Both the position numbers and the translations under genes were made by a program. From Mesostigma viride (lineage: Eukaryota > Streptophyta > Mesostigmatophyceae > Mesostigmatales > Mesostigmataceae): 64,000 nt of DNA. The stretch is taken from NCBI GenBank assembly GCA_009746045.1, contig RPFO01000079.1, positions 2,635,174 through 2,699,173 on the forward strand. Direction: 5' to 3'. This document shows, piece after piece, positions 35,453 to 45,209 of this stretch. A model generated the notes under the pieces. That model did not search any database. It saw only the letters and a program-made list of their open reading frames with translations, and was not told the DNA's origin. Numbering within the stretch: the stretch's first letter is position 1; every line of letters begins with the position of its first letter.

Positions 35453-36619
35453 ATGACGTCCCCCCTCGGCTACTTCGAAAAATTGCCCGTCGAGTTGCGG
35501 GCGGATATCATGCAAAAGATGGCCGACGTGGGGTACGGAGACGCGGCCATGGTCGGCATGGCGTCCAAATCCATGATGGCCGAGATGTGGCCCGTCCTGC
35601 GTCAGAGGATGTACAAGTGCCCGAAACGGTTGGACAACATCGTCGTAGACGAGTGGAAGGGGTCCTACTCGTTCGAGGACAAGACCGCCATCCGGCTCAT
35701 CATTTACGACGCCGAGAACAAAGACCTGGGCCTTTTCGGCGTCACGTGGGACCTGGGGAGCATCGACCACAGTTTTCCGGACGATCTCAGTCGCATCCTC
35801 CTGGACTGGAGGGCGGTCGTCCCGTTCCTGAGAAACCGGCCAGGCATCGACGTCGTCATCTTCGACTCCGCGTGCGCCCAAAGGCCGGCGCAGGGGACGT
35901 TTTACTTCGAGTACGCCGTCCTGATGGCCCTCGCGCACGTCAAGCGGTGGCTGGGCACGTACAAGTGCGACATGATGATCGTTTTCCCGGACCGGCGAGC
36001 GAGGTACGCCGCTTTCAACATCCCGCGGCCGTCCAGGGAGGCATTCTACACCCCCTTCAGTCGCCTGATGATGGCGAACAACAACCGGTTCCTTCCCGAC
36101 GGAGCCAAGGTTCTCGTGTGGGGGACGGGGATCCAGTCCTCTGTCGTGCTCGAGGGGATCGACCCGAACAACAAGATGGTGTTCGACGTGGCGCCAGAGA
36201 CGATGTTGCAGGTCGACGCCAAGGCCTTTTCGTTCGTGGAGGCTCGTCTGCCCGCCGGCCAGCAGCGGGACATCGTCGTGTGCAATAACGACCCGCATCA
36301 GACGGTGTCCGTCCGCGACGTCTCGCTGTTCCGCAACATGCTCTTCGTCGGCGTCGGCGTGGTCGTCGTCCCGGCGGGGAGGTCGTATCATTTCCGCGAG
36401 CTGAACTCTAGAGGCGAAGACCATCGAGTCGTGGCCGTCATCGAAGGCAACGAGAACCAGGGTGGCGGGACGATCATCAACACGTGGGGGGAGATGAGCG
36501 ACATCACGCTGGCCTCGGACTACGCGGGCGCCCTCGACACCATCGTGATACAGGTGGCCTCGGAGCCCGACAAGAAACAGTTCATTGACAAGTACCTCGT
36601 GGTCACCAAGTCTTCTTGA
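35453..36619 (+). CDS. F-box-like hypothetical protein
   Basis: The protein has 388 residues. YFEKLPVELRADIMQKMAD is an F-box-like first helix, and MVGMASKSMMAEMWPVLRQR the following one. The middle (IDVVIFDSACAQ, KCDMMIVFPDRRARYAAFNI, DGAKVLVWGTGIQSSVVLEG) has alternating hydrophobic strands like a Rossmann-type fold, but no cofactor motif. The C-terminal 90 residues are strand-rich. Both ends abut neighbouring rightward genes (13 and about 50 bp), as in a compact viral gene run. Confidence 0.5.
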   Translation: MTSPLGYFEKLPVELRADIMQKMADVGYGDAAMVGMASKSMMAEMWPVLRQRMYKCPKRLDNIVVDEWKGSYSFEDKTAIRLIIYDAENKDLGLFGVTWDLGSIDHSFPDDLSRILLDWRAVVPFLRNRPGIDVVIFDSACAQRPAQGTFYFEYAVLMALAHVKRWLGTYKCDMMIVFPDRRARYAAFNIPRPSREAFYTPFSRLMMANNNRFLPDGAKVLVWGTGIQSSVVLEGIDPNNKMVFDVAPETMLQVDAKAFSFVEARLPAGQQRDIVVCNNDPHQTVSVRDVSLFRNMLFVGVGVVVVPAGRSYHFRELNSRGEDHRVVAVIEGNENQGGGTIINTWGEMSDITLASDYAGALDTIVIQVASEPDKKQFIDKYLVVTKSS

Positions 36620-36670
36620 ATGCAATGTATAATTTTAATCGAAAGCTATTGTATACACCCACTTGTTGCC

Positions 36671-39604
36671 ATGGCCACCCCTTGCGAGAACTTGAGCAAT
36701 ATGCGTTTCGGTAGCGTGACGACTACCTCCGTGTCGGGCGATACCAACCCTTCCGCGTTGAATCGCGATCTGGTCATTTCCTCAAAGGACCGCATCGTGA
36801 TCAATCCGAACGACGGGCTGGGTTCCGACGCCACTAACCTGTTGCTCATCACGGGAACCACTAGCATGATAGGCGGTCTCGCGGTCGACAACCTGTCGTT
36901 GTCAGGCAATCAGATTAGCACGACCGCGGGCGGTCTTACGTTAGCTTCTAGCAGCGGCGCGGTTCGCGTAGACGATGTCAATTTTTCCGCGTCTTCTTTG
37001 ACTTCCGCGGGCGACACGGATCTCACTCTGACCGCCGGCGCTACCAAGTCGGTCGTTCTCGAGTCCGTCAAGGTCACGGACAACGCGGTCACGGTGTCGA
37101 GCGATGTGGATCTCACTCTGACGGCCGGCGCGACCAAGTCGGTCGTGCTCGAGTCCGTCAAAGTGACCGACAACGCGGTGACCGTGTCCAGCGACGTGGA
37201 CTTGAGTCTGACGGCGGGCGCTACCAAGTCGGTGATCGTGGAATCCGTGAAGTTCACCGATAATGCATTGACGGTTTCCAGCGACGTGGACTTGACTCTG
37301 ACGGCTGGCGCCACGAAATCGGTGGTTCTGGAGTCTGTGAAGGTGACGGACAACGCGGTGACGGTTTCGAGCGACGTGGACCTGACGCTGACGGCGGGCG
37401 CCACCAAGTCCGTCATTCTGGAGAACGTCAAGGTGACGGACAGCGCGGTTACGACCTCGAGCGGCACCCTGGCTCTGACTTCGGCGGGTTCGGCTGCGAA
37501 CACGGTGCAGGCGGCGAACGTGACCTTCGCGGGGACGGCGCTCAGCACGAGCGCGGGAAACCTGACGATCACTTCGGCGGGGTCGGCGTCGAACCCCGTG
37601 ACCGTGGGCGGCGTCGTCGTGACGAACGCGGCGGTCACCACTAGCTCGGCGGCGATGTCGATCACTCCGGGCGGGGCTTCGCTTACCGTGGGGAAGGACC
37701 TCATCTTGACGAGCACGGCGGGCGGCAGCGGAAAGGTGACGACTTCGGCGGGCGATCTTCAGCTCACGAGCACGAGCGGGACGGTCGCTGTGACCGGGGC
37801 GCTTACCACGTCCGGTACCACGACGATGAGCGGCGACGTGAAGTTTGCGGGCACGCTGGAGAGCACGAACGCGAGCGGGTACCTGGATCTCGTGGACAAG
37901 ACCGTCAAGGTGGGGTACCAGCCCGGTTCTACCCCGATCATGGACTTCCAGTTCACCAACTCGGCCAACGGAATAGGCACGTACAATATCAATGTGACGG
38001 GGTTTACTGGGGCCAATGTATCTGGCGGTGTCTTAAACATCACAACCGCCGCGGCTTCCAGGGCAGGGTTCTACTACCCATCCACGTACACCAAGATCCC
38101 GTCCAGTGTCCTCAACTGGAGCGCGGATAACGTTTCCATCGAGATCCCCGTGACAATCACCAGCGCCCTCACTGCCAATGGCGGAGGGGTCTATGATTTC
38201 TTCACGATTGACATGTACACCGCTGCAAACGAAAGTACGGGACAGACTACGTATCGTTTCTACAGTAGCAGCGGGTCGCTGAGGGTTGAACGTGTGTATA
38301 ATAGCGGTTCTACAAGCACGATCATTTCTGACAACGTCGGCGTCTTGACTGCTGTTGGCACCTATCTGTTTAAAATGTCCTTCACGTGGTCCGGTGGAGT
38401 GAACACGGCCACTTTCACGTACTCCAAGGATGGAGGCGCCACCGTCCCGATCACGTTCAGCAGTAGCCCGACGACCGTAGCGACGACGTGGTTTACTGGT
38501 ATCGCGACGAGCAGCTTCGTCATCGGTTCGGGCGGGTTGTCTGCCAACCAGGCCTGGACGGTGGACTACTTCAAGGTGAGTAAGGGCGTCCCGTCCACCA
38601 ACGCGGCCGCGGACAACTCCGGTCTGTTCGTCGACGGCAGCGCGTCCTACTCCAACCGCGCGCTGACCTGGCACATGGGATCAGGTGAGACTTCGCAGGA
38701 CAAGGGCGCCGTAGGAGGGTCCTACTGGCACGTGGAGGGAGGCCAGCTCATGCTGTCTCGCACCATCGAGAGCGCAGACCGAGAGGCGCCCGGGACGACC
38801 CTGTCCCTCTCGTCCCTCGCGTCCGGAACCGACGACGTGCGGTGGGAGTTCACGTCCGGAGCCGTGTCCGAGGTGGGCAGCAAGACCTTCACTCTCAACG
38901 GAGGCGCCCTCGTCGAAACCGGCGTCCTGAAGATCGACGCGTCCGGAAACCAGAGCGCCACGTGTGCGTCATCCCTGCCCACCGGGACGTTCACCCTGAT
39001 CACCAAGGTGATCCCCCGCGCCGCCCTCTCCAGCACCCTCGCTAACGGTCTGGTCCTCCTCTCTTATACCGGCGGAAGCGCCGCCACTTCGGTGTCTGTC
39101 ACCAGCGCCGGGAAGCTGACCATTTCCGACGGCACGCAGACAGCCCAGACGGCGTCCGTCGTGGTGTTCGACGTCCCGTTCGTCCTCGCCGTTTCCCGCA
39201 ACGGGACCAACACCGTGCTGTACGTCAACGGGGACGTCGTGGCCACCATCGCGGGGTCCGCGGACGTGGGCGCCACTCCCACCCTTCGTCTCGGCCCGGG
39301 GAAGAACCAGGCGGGATACGCCATCTGGTTCGACGACGTGCGCGTGAAGAACGCCGTCGTGTCCAATCACGACACGCAGGTGTACGGCTGGAGGGAGATG
39401 TACGCGTCCGGCCTCACCGTCACGTACGGTTTCCGTATCGCCAACAACGAGGGGCTGCAGCTCGTGAAGGTGCGCGGTTCAGGAGGGTACAACGGGTGGA
39501 TCGGGACCAACCTGGCCCCGAACACGGTCACCAACTCGAACACTCTTGGCACGGTGATCGACGCGCCTTATAACCTGATCACCGAGCAAACGGTCACTTA
39601 TTAA
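36671..39604 (+). CDS. Fibre-like repeat protein with C-terminal lectin-like domains, paralogue A
   Basis: The protein has 977 residues from ATG 36671 (gccATGgcc), the start that aligns with paralogue B (CENL/CENM). After a capping region it carries five 30-residue repeats (DLTLTAGATKSVVLESVKVT), then shorter GSLxxTSAGG-type beta repeats. Two laminin-G/concanavalin-like modules follow (about 430-640 and 740-900; VLYVNGDVVATIAGSADVG, IWFDDVRVKNAVV). The C-terminus (YWHVEGGQLMLSRTIES, TVTYGFRIANNEGLQLVKV) is shared with the gene at 50926. Beta-repeat stalks with lectin-like heads are typical of attachment fibres. A glycan-binding surface role is an inference. Confidence 0.65.
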   Translation: MATPCENLSNMRFGSVTTTSVSGDTNPSALNRDLVISSKDRIVINPNDGLGSDATNLLLITGTTSMIGGLAVDNLSLSGNQISTTAGGLTLASSSGAVRVDDVNFSASSLTSAGDTDLTLTAGATKSVVLESVKVTDNAVTVSSDVDLTLTAGATKSVVLESVKVTDNAVTVSSDVDLSLTAGATKSVIVESVKFTDNALTVSSDVDLTLTAGATKSVVLESVKVTDNAVTVSSDVDLTLTAGATKSVILENVKVTDSAVTTSSGTLALTSAGSAANTVQAANVTFAGTALSTSAGNLTITSAGSASNPVTVGGVVVTNAAVTTSSAAMSITPGGASLTVGKDLILTSTAGGSGKVTTSAGDLQLTSTSGTVAVTGALTTSGTTTMSGDVKFAGTLESTNASGYLDLVDKTVKVGYQPGSTPIMDFQFTNSANGIGTYNINVTGFTGANVSGGVLNITTAAASRAGFYYPSTYTKIPSSVLNWSADNVSIEIPVTITSALTANGGGVYDFFTIDMYTAANESTGQTTYRFYSSSGSLRVERVYNSGSTSTIISDNVGVLTAVGTYLFKMSFTWSGGVNTATFTYSKDGGATVPITFSSSPTTVATTWFTGIATSSFVIGSGGLSANQAWTVDYFKVSKGVPSTNAAADNSGLFVDGSASYSNRALTWHMGSGETSQDKGAVGGSYWHVEGGQLMLSRTIESADREAPGTTLSLSSLASGTDDVRWEFTSGAVSEVGSKTFTLNGGALVETGVLKIDASGNQSATCASSLPTGTFTLITKVIPRAALSSTLANGLVLLSYTGGSAATSVSVTSAGKLTISDGTQTAQTASVVVFDVPFVLAVSRNGTNTVLYVNGDVVATIAGSADVGATPTLRLGPGKNQAGYAIWFDDVRVKNAVVSNHDTQVYGWREMYASGLTVTYGFRIANNEGLQLVKVRGSGGYNGWIGTNLAPNTVTNSNTLGTVIDAPYNLITEQTVTY
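37016..37465 (+). repeat. Five tandem 90-bp coding repeats
   Basis: The unit codes 30 residues beginning DLTLTAGATKS and ending KVTDNAVTVSSDV. Third-position differences among copies show that the protein, not the DNA, is being conserved. Confidence 0.85.
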
Positions 39605-39663
39605 GCGAATGCTCGCGTGTCTGGATGTGTTTTTTATGTTTTCTTTTGACGCAGGTATAGCCG

Positions 39664-40311
39664 ATGGAAGAAGGCGAGAGGCCTGGGTTCTTCCAAGTGA
39701 ACGACGCCGTGTTGAAGGACGCGAAGATCGGTGGGAAGCTTCGACTCGTGCAGTTGTTATCCGAAAAATATGAAGACGGAGTGGACTACTACACCGTCGT
39801 CCAGCCGCAAAAGGGAAAGAGGGGGGGGAGACCGATCACGCTCGTGTACGCCACCCCGGCGTGTCTCAACAAAGTCCGCGCGGAAGCCGAAGAGGCTGCC
39901 AAGGTGGACGACGGCCGCGTGTTCATGGAACGCGGGATTCAAGAGCGGTTGGCGGAACAGTTGGAGGGCATACGAGAGTTGAAGTGTCCCGCCGGGATCA
40001 TCGACATCGTCTGTCCCGTCGACAAAGTCATCATCGAAGTGAAGCTGTTCCAGAACTGGATGGAGGGCGTGGGGCAACTGTTATCCTACGGGCGCTACTA
40101 CCCCGGGTTCCGCAAACGATTGCATCTGTTTCGAAATCGAGGGACGCCGGGGTGCTGTCTCGAAAAAGTCCTTGTCGTGCACGAAACCTGTCTTTGGGCT
40201 GGCATCGAACTGACGTTCGATGAGAGTATCGAAATCAAGCATCCGGGCACGATAAGCGAGGACGAGGATCAGTACTTGAACCGTTCCGAGCCCACCACCG
40301 TCGCCGAGTGA
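39664..40311 (+). CDS. Antirepressor-like domain fused to a PD-(D/E)XK nuclease-like domain
   Basis: The protein has 215 residues. Residues 36-80 (EDGVDYYTVVQPQKGKRGGR, ITLVYATPACLNKVRAEA) resemble AntA/MSV199-type viral DNA-binding domains. Residues 90-155 have IIDIV, IIEVK and NWMEGVGQLLSYGRYYPGFR. D114, E125 and K127 fit the D...E-x-K core, and the following GQ-L-x-Y-x-x-x-Y-P is typical of nuclease-like domains recurring in giant-virus genomes. The combination suggests a DNA-binding protein with a nuclease domain. Whether it cuts DNA is unknown. It overlaps the convergent gene at 40269 by 43 bp. Confidence 0.6.
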   Translation: MEEGERPGFFQVNDAVLKDAKIGGKLRLVQLLSEKYEDGVDYYTVVQPQKGKRGGRPITLVYATPACLNKVRAEAEEAAKVDDGRVFMERGIQERLAEQLEGIRELKCPAGIIDIVCPVDKVIIEVKLFQNWMEGVGQLLSYGRYYPGFRKRLHLFRNRGTPGCCLEKVLVVHETCLWAGIELTFDESIEIKHPGTISEDEDQYLNRSEPTTVAE

Positions 40312-41003
40312 CCCGTGGCTGCGGGGGGGGCGGGCGGTTTGACCGGTTCGACCGGCTTCTCTTTCACAGAGTACCGCTCGATCGTGTCCCCCAATCGGAT
40401 GGTCTTAGTCTCGGGCACGTACACGAGAGTTTTGTACGAAAACCGCTCGACTTTGATGGGCGTTTCCTCCTCCTTTGTGAAAACTCTATTGCCGTCCTTT
40501 TTTTTCGACAGGATACCGCCACACCTGCTGAACCCGAACGTCAGTATCTGTCTGGCCTTGCACTTGGCGCTCAACTTCGGATCGAACAACGCCCCGAACA
40601 GGGCGCCCAGAGGGGTGCGACTGATCACGGCGTCGATGGCCTTTCCGAGCCCCGCGGCGGCTCGATGAGCGCCCATCAAGCCTAACAGCATGGAAGCGGT
40701 ATCGGCCACGAGCGCGTAGGGGTTGGTAGCGGTGTAGATGGCGCGGTACGTCTGCTCGGCGACCTTGTCCGTGATCGTGAGGGCCTTTTCTTTCCTGGAC
40801 ATGCCCTTCTCTTCCGCGGGCGGCGGCGGCTGCTCCTCGTGGTCTTTCGCGTCCGTCTCCTTTTGATCGGGTGGCGCCGAGGGTGTCACGCTGATCGGGA
40901 CAACGGGCTTGCCTGACACGGAGATGTACGACACGACGACTACTACTGCAAACAGAACGAATACGGTGATGATATTTAGGAATCTCTCAAACGCGGATGC
41001 CAT
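40269..41003 (-). CDS. N-terminally anchored membrane protein
   Basis: The protein has 244 residues. The N-terminal membrane segment is FLNIITVFVLFAVVVVVSYI, followed by a Pro/Glu/Lys linker (PPDQKETDAKDHEEQPPPPA) and an amphipathic region with a hydrophobic stretch (ALVADTASMLLGLMGAHRAA). The C-terminal end is strand-rich and basic, closing with a Pro/Ala run. It is the last of a leftward group of four small proteins (45.0-40.3 kb) now split by retrotransposons. Confidence 0.55.
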   Translation of the reverse strand: MASAFERFLNIITVFVLFAVVVVVSYISVSGKPVVPISVTPSAPPDQKETDAKDHEEQPPPPAEEKGMSRKEKALTITDKVAEQTYRAIYTATNPYALVADTASMLLGLMGAHRAAAGLGKAIDAVISRTPLGALFGALFDPKLSAKCKARQILTFGFSRCGGILSKKKDGNRVFTKEEETPIKVERFSYKTLVYVPETKTIRLGDTIERYSVKEKPVEPVKPPAPPAATGHSATVVGSERFKY

Positions 41004-41031
41004 GTTATGATTATGAAACGGATTTATTAAT

Positions 41032-41628
41032 TCAATAATACGCTGTCAAGATGTAATTCGAAAGAACGTTCGTGGCGCCATCGGCCTTGACCCACGTCTC
41101 GGGCGACGCCATCGTCGATCGTATCAGTGCCTTGTCGGCTTCCACGGGCAGAAGCATGGTAAGCATGTTTGACATCGCGACCTGCGGGTTTTCTTTCAGG
41201 TCCTTCGTGAACTTGATCTCGATGGCATCCACCATCGGCTTGAAATCGTTGACGTCCTCGTTGGCCTTGACGCGTTCGCTCGACCCAGGCTTAAGCCCGT
41301 CTCCCTTCTGTCTCAGGCCCTCCAAATGGGCCGAAAGAGACGCGTGAACGGCTCGCTTCCATTTTTCGACGTCGAACGCCGACCCCGCCTTTATGGCCTC
41401 GCTCACAGTCGACGAGACGAGAGTAGCGTGTTCCACCTCCTGCTTCTTCTCTTCTTTGTCATCGGCGGTCTGTTTGTCTTTCCCCGTTACGAACTTCACC
41501 CACCAACCCGGCATTTTCTCCGCGAAGTCCGGTTTTTTCATGGTCTCGATGTACAATGTCACGAACGCGGCGGCTAAGACGACGAGGAGAGCTCCCAGCG
41601 CGATCGCGACACTCATGTCGACATACAT
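41032..41628 (-). CDS. N-terminally anchored membrane protein
   Basis: The protein has 198 residues from ATG 41628 (MYVDMSVAIALGALLVVLAA), a membrane anchor at the very N-terminus. It continues LYIETMKKPDFAEKMPGWWV and a Lys/Glu-rich helical region (GKDKQTADDKEEKKQEVEHA). The C-terminal 120 residues are mixed helix/strand with no motif. The R2-like copy B has inserted immediately upstream; its left target-site duplication ends 5 bp before this ATG, so the coding sequence is intact but its promoter or operon-like partner has been displaced by 3.2 kb. Confidence 0.55.
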   Translation of the reverse strand: MYVDMSVAIALGALLVVLAAAFVTLYIETMKKPDFAEKMPGWWVKFVTGKDKQTADDKEEKKQEVEHATLVSSTVSEAIKAGSAFDVEKWKRAVHASLSAHLEGLRQKGDGLKPGSSERVKANEDVNDFKPMVDAIEIKFTKDLKENPQVAMSNMLTMLLPVEADKALIRSTMASPETWVKADGATNVLSNYILTAYY

Positions 41629-41785
41629 CTCCTTCACATATGTTTTAAAAATATAATTACTTACAGCAGAGTGAAATCACTCAAACCAAAGCAAACGCCC
41701 AGCTATAAACCTATATACAGAGCCATGTCAAAGCTCTATACTACGAAGTACGATAAGACCAATGGAAACGCCTAACGGGAGGAAC

Positions 41786-43995
41786 CTAATAGCCCTGCTG
41801 CACCGCAAAATCAGCCCGCGTACGGCGGAGCATGATGTCCGCCATGGCCCGAGTCAGCGCCACCGACAAGCGCTGACGCCAATATGACGTCCAGGTCCGC
41901 GCCGACCATGGGGCCCGCTGGCCCTCCAGGTCCAGCCGGTCCTCCCGGAGCCGGCAACACTCCTTGAAGAAGGCGGAGGTCAGGGGCCCCATGGCCCCAA
42001 ACTCCTCCAGGACAAAGGGCACCACACGATGGTGCCCGACGTCGCCGTAGGCCAGGAGCTTGGTCCGCTCCGCCCGGTCCGCCGTGTAACCTGCCGTGAG
42101 GGAGGCCCCAGCCACGTGGCTAAGAGCCAAGGGCCGCGCCACCGAAACGTCAATAAGCAGATGCCGGCCACCCCCCTCAAAGTCCAGCACCACGATGTCA
42201 GGCCGGTGGTTGGGGGAATAGAAGGCAGCGCCATCCGCATCCTCGGACCGGATGTTCGCGTGGGGGAAAACCGACCGAATCATGGCGAGCACCACCGTCA
42301 GGAGGACAGTGTGCAAATACAAATACCAATTCTGATTCTGTTGGCCCCCCATGCAGGCAAGGTAGTGAGTCCCCGTGGGATCCAGCGGCTGCCCACAGCT
42401 ACCACAAGGCCGCCCGGCCGGAACAAGAGGCTGCGGGGCAAATAGCTGGTGCCGGAGCGCCACCGAGTAGTGGCTGGGAGCCAAGGCGAATGGGGGGCCA
42501 TGGGAAGAGCACGAAGGTACGCCGAGCCCACACTCCGCAAGGAAAGCGAGAACAGCCACGCACGTCCCTGGGCGTTGAGGTCCGCGAAAAGAGCAATCCA
42601 ATCAGCCGTGTGCAGAATACCCGCGTAGGTTTTCTGGTGTTTATCGATGACGCGAGCAGGGAATGCGGCGGGAGATTGAACGGAGGCAACCGAGGGAGTG
42701 CCGCGAGGGAGGTGGCGCTGTACCGCCTGAGCGGCACGGACGGGAGAACAGGCCTGCTGGATCTCAGCATAGGCCTCCTGGATGGCGGTGACGAAGGGCA
42801 AAGGGCTGCTGGGGTCCAGGAGGTCAGGCGCTGCCGTTGCCAAAAGGGGCAGGAGCCGGCAGCTTTCCGCCCACGACTGAGCGACGGAGCCCAAAAAGGC
42901 TGCTGGGGCCAGCCGGGCGGCACGAGTCAGACCGCAGCCACCCATCCGTGCAGGCAGGGAGGCAATGCGAATAGCATGTGGCGGGAGGTCGGGGCCCGGG
43001 ACCAGCTGCGCCAAGGCCGACTGGATGCGTTCGTCGTGGCCCTCGGCGGCCAGCCGGACCTGAGACGGAAGAGCGCCCCGGAGCCAGTGAACGACGCGAG
43101 GGTGAGCGCAAAACCACAGAAGCAGACCCTTGGTCTGCGAATCATGAAGGCGCGCAATCAAGGGCAGTACCTCAGTGCGTGCCTCGAGGGCGGCCCGCAG
43201 AGCATCGATGACAAACGCGGGGTCGCCAACCGGAACGCCGAGGACATCCAACCCATGGAGGCGCTCGTCCCGGCCCAAGAGCTGGGGCGGAAAGCCGGAG
43301 CAATCACCTTGGGGCGAGTACACCGCGCACTTGGCAAGGGTCAACTGGAGGTTGATGTCGGCCACCGCGGTCTGCAGTGCCAGCAGAGCCGCGGTGGTGT
43401 CCGGCACAGGGCCCAGCAGGTAGATATCATCCAAGTAGGCCTGAATAGCGACCGCCGGGTGGGCAGCATGGACCGCTTGGAGGCAACCCTGGAGGGGGGC
43501 GGCAAAGTACAGGGGTCCCAGGGGGTCCCCTTGCTGGGTGCCCGACCGCGACAGCAGGCCGCCGCGAGTGCCGTCCTCCATGATGTGAACCAGTTGGCCG
43601 GGCTGGCCGTAGCACACGGCTGTCCAAGCGTACAAGTCCTCGAAGGACTCCATGACGGCCGCAAACATGCTGGCGCGGGACAGACTGTTGAACGCGTTGT
43701 GGCAGTCGACCTTGACGACAGCGTGGGTGGGGTGGGCCTCGAGGTAGGCCTGCACCGAATGGATGAGGATATCCGCCCCGCCTGGAGTCGTCACCCCCAG
43801 CTGGGCCGCCACCGAGGTCTCACCCGCTGCGAGGGGCGGGCAGAAAAAGGCACGGAGCTCGGGCGCCTTTTGGCGGCAGATCACTTTGCCCACGAGCTTG
43901 CGGAGCACCTCACCGCAGGCGATCGGGCGCACCTTGCCCTCGGGGGGGGCAAGACACCCTTGAGCAGAGCGAGGAGGCGAGCGCCCGCTAACCAC
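41786..43995 (-). pseudogene. Copy B reverse transcriptase and endonuclease remnant
   Basis: The frame from 43995 carries the RT including YLDD and matches copy A. It leaves frame near 42490, where copy A has seven G and copy B six. The endonuclease part (DIVVLDF...HLLIDVSV) continues in another frame to 41786. This is the only break within the RT-endonuclease segment that copy A lacks, so copy B is probably inactive regardless of its missing 5' end. Confidence 0.8.
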
Positions 43996-44799
43996 TCGCG
44001 CGCAGCGGGAGGAACGCGACCAGCCGCCAGGTCAATGAGGGTGTCAAAGAGAATGTCCTCGCCCCCATGCCCCACCAGGACCTCCAAGTGCTCGTAGCGC
44101 CAGCCCGACGGCCCGGTAGAGGAAGCCCGCGGGACCTCACGCATCACCTCCAGGAAGCAGTCGCGGTCCAGCCGGAGGGGGGCCGGCAGGGGGTCCGGCA
44201 CGGGCAGCTGGAATCCGGGCTCCGCAGGGTGAAGAGCCTCCAAGGCCGCCAGGGTAGCCGCATTGGCGGGGGCGAGCTTGGCCATTTCCAAGCGGGTCAT
44301 GGCCCGGCTGAGCTGCCCCTCGCGGACGAGGCGGATGACGTCGGCGGCCACCCGCTCGAAGTTGACCTCCCCCGACAGCCGGGCCGTGCGCGGGGCGGCA
44401 CGCCAAACAGCCCCTCCCAGTCCCCCTGCAGAAAGCGTCGGCAACGGGCAATAACCGCACCCTGGAGGCCGCGCACACCACGCCCGAGAGGGGTGAGGAG
44501 CAGGCGGGGGGTCACCATGTGCAGTTTAAAGCCCAGCGGGTCGTCCGGAGCGGCGTGCATGCGCCGGAGAGAAACGATTGCACATTGCGCGAAAAGGCTA
44601 CGCGCGCGGTGGGGGAGGTCGGTCAGGGTAGACGTCGGGTTGATGGCGCATGCATCCCAGGGGACCGTGTCCAGCCAACGCCAACTGGCCGAGTAGTCGG
44701 GCGGCGGGGGCTGGGAGCCGGGGGGAGCCGAGGCGGGAGGGGGGGAGGGGGCCGGGACTGCTGGCCGGTTGAGGGGCCGTTGAGCAACACAGGCGCGCA
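43881..44799 (-). pseudogene. Copy B pre-RT segment
   Basis: This is the counterpart of copy A 3521-4438. Two frames cover it, meeting at a G-run near 44393, where copy B has one base fewer than copy A. It keeps a continuous reading from the Pro-rich linker into MHAAPDDPLGFKLHMVTP, which copy A has lost. The two copies therefore complement each other in showing that the parent element had one long frame here. Confidence 0.65.
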
Positions 44800-44800
44800 T

Positions 44801-45007
44801 TCACATATGTTTGTGGCCCTTTTCAATGGCGGCTCTCCTGGCCTCCTTCACCCGTCGAACCATCTCCCGGCTGCAGTATTCACAGAGGGCGTTCATCCTC
44901 TTGCAACAGTTTCCGCACAGGTTCAGACAGTCCGCGTGCTCGACGAGTTCGCAAGCCCCGATCCCGGGGCATTCGACAGCGGAGGGGTGGAAGCAGCGAG
45001 ATGCCAT
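44801..45007 (-). CDS. Small Cys-rich (zinc-binding-like) protein
   Basis: The protein has 68 residues: ATG 45007, stop TGA at 44801-44803 inside the target-site duplication of copy B. Cys/His are arranged CLNLCGNCCKRMNALCEYC with further C and H near the N-terminus, a plausible two-metal knuckle. The C-terminal third is basic and helical (RRVKEARRAAIEKGHKHM). Before the R2 insertion it lay about 10 bp upstream of the membrane-protein gene now starting at 41628, and it begins 4 bp after the stop of the Copia-split gene upstream. Confidence 0.6.
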   Translation of the reverse strand: MASRCFHPSAVECPGIGACELVEHADCLNLCGNCCKRMNALCEYCSREMVRRVKEARRAAIEKGHKHM

Positions 45008-45011
45008 GGGG

Positions 45012-45209
45012 CTACTGGGACGATATCCAGCCGATGATGTCGACGGTGCCGTCTGGTTGTTTTCGGCCGAATTCGAGACTCGAAGACGACTCCCCCAACT
45101 TTCTTGATCGAATTCGGGTGGGCCCGATGTCGATGGGGTTGGTCCCAGAAAGTTCTTGAGAGTCGTTCCCGAGCTTGATGAATTTATCGACGCGCAGTTC
45201 TTCGCACAC
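45012..45209 (-). pseudogene. Small gene split by the Copia element (3' part)
   Basis: This part codes 65 residues (CEELRVDKFIKLGNDSQE ... GTVDIIGWISSQ) without an ATG. The missing first codons lie across the retrotransposon at 50378-50398, in frame once one copy of the CACAC target duplication is counted. The interrupted gene was about 72 residues. The insertion separates seven codons and the promoter from the body, so it should be silent unless LTR sequences drive it. The family is unrecognised. Confidence 0.65.

Larger units (their letters stand above)
41646..44799 (-). mobile_element. R2-like non-LTR retrotransposon, copy B, 5'-truncated
   Basis: The minus-strand element is flanked by a 13-bp target-site duplication, TTCACATATGTTT, at 41633-41645 and 44800-44812. 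Its 3' end equals that of copy A. Its 5' end stops at the equivalent of about 4438 in copy A, so the RING and first finger are absent. Identity to copy A is nearly complete apart from a few substitutions (e.g. position 42064), an 8-bp insertion near 41748 and single-base length differences in G/C runs (near 42490, 44393, 44660). It landed between two closely spaced leftward genes, exactly over the stop codon of one, and the duplication preserved that stop. Confidence 0.92.

Noticed and set aside
37016-37465. Evenly spaced repeats as a possible CRISPR array
   Set aside because: The repeats are contiguous, in frame and coding, with no unique spacers; the same holds for 52740-53920.
41032-45007. 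Possibility that the 68- and 198-residue genes were one fused protein before the R2-like insertion
   Set aside because: The TGA in the target duplication ends the first frame before the second start, so they were two adjacent genes.
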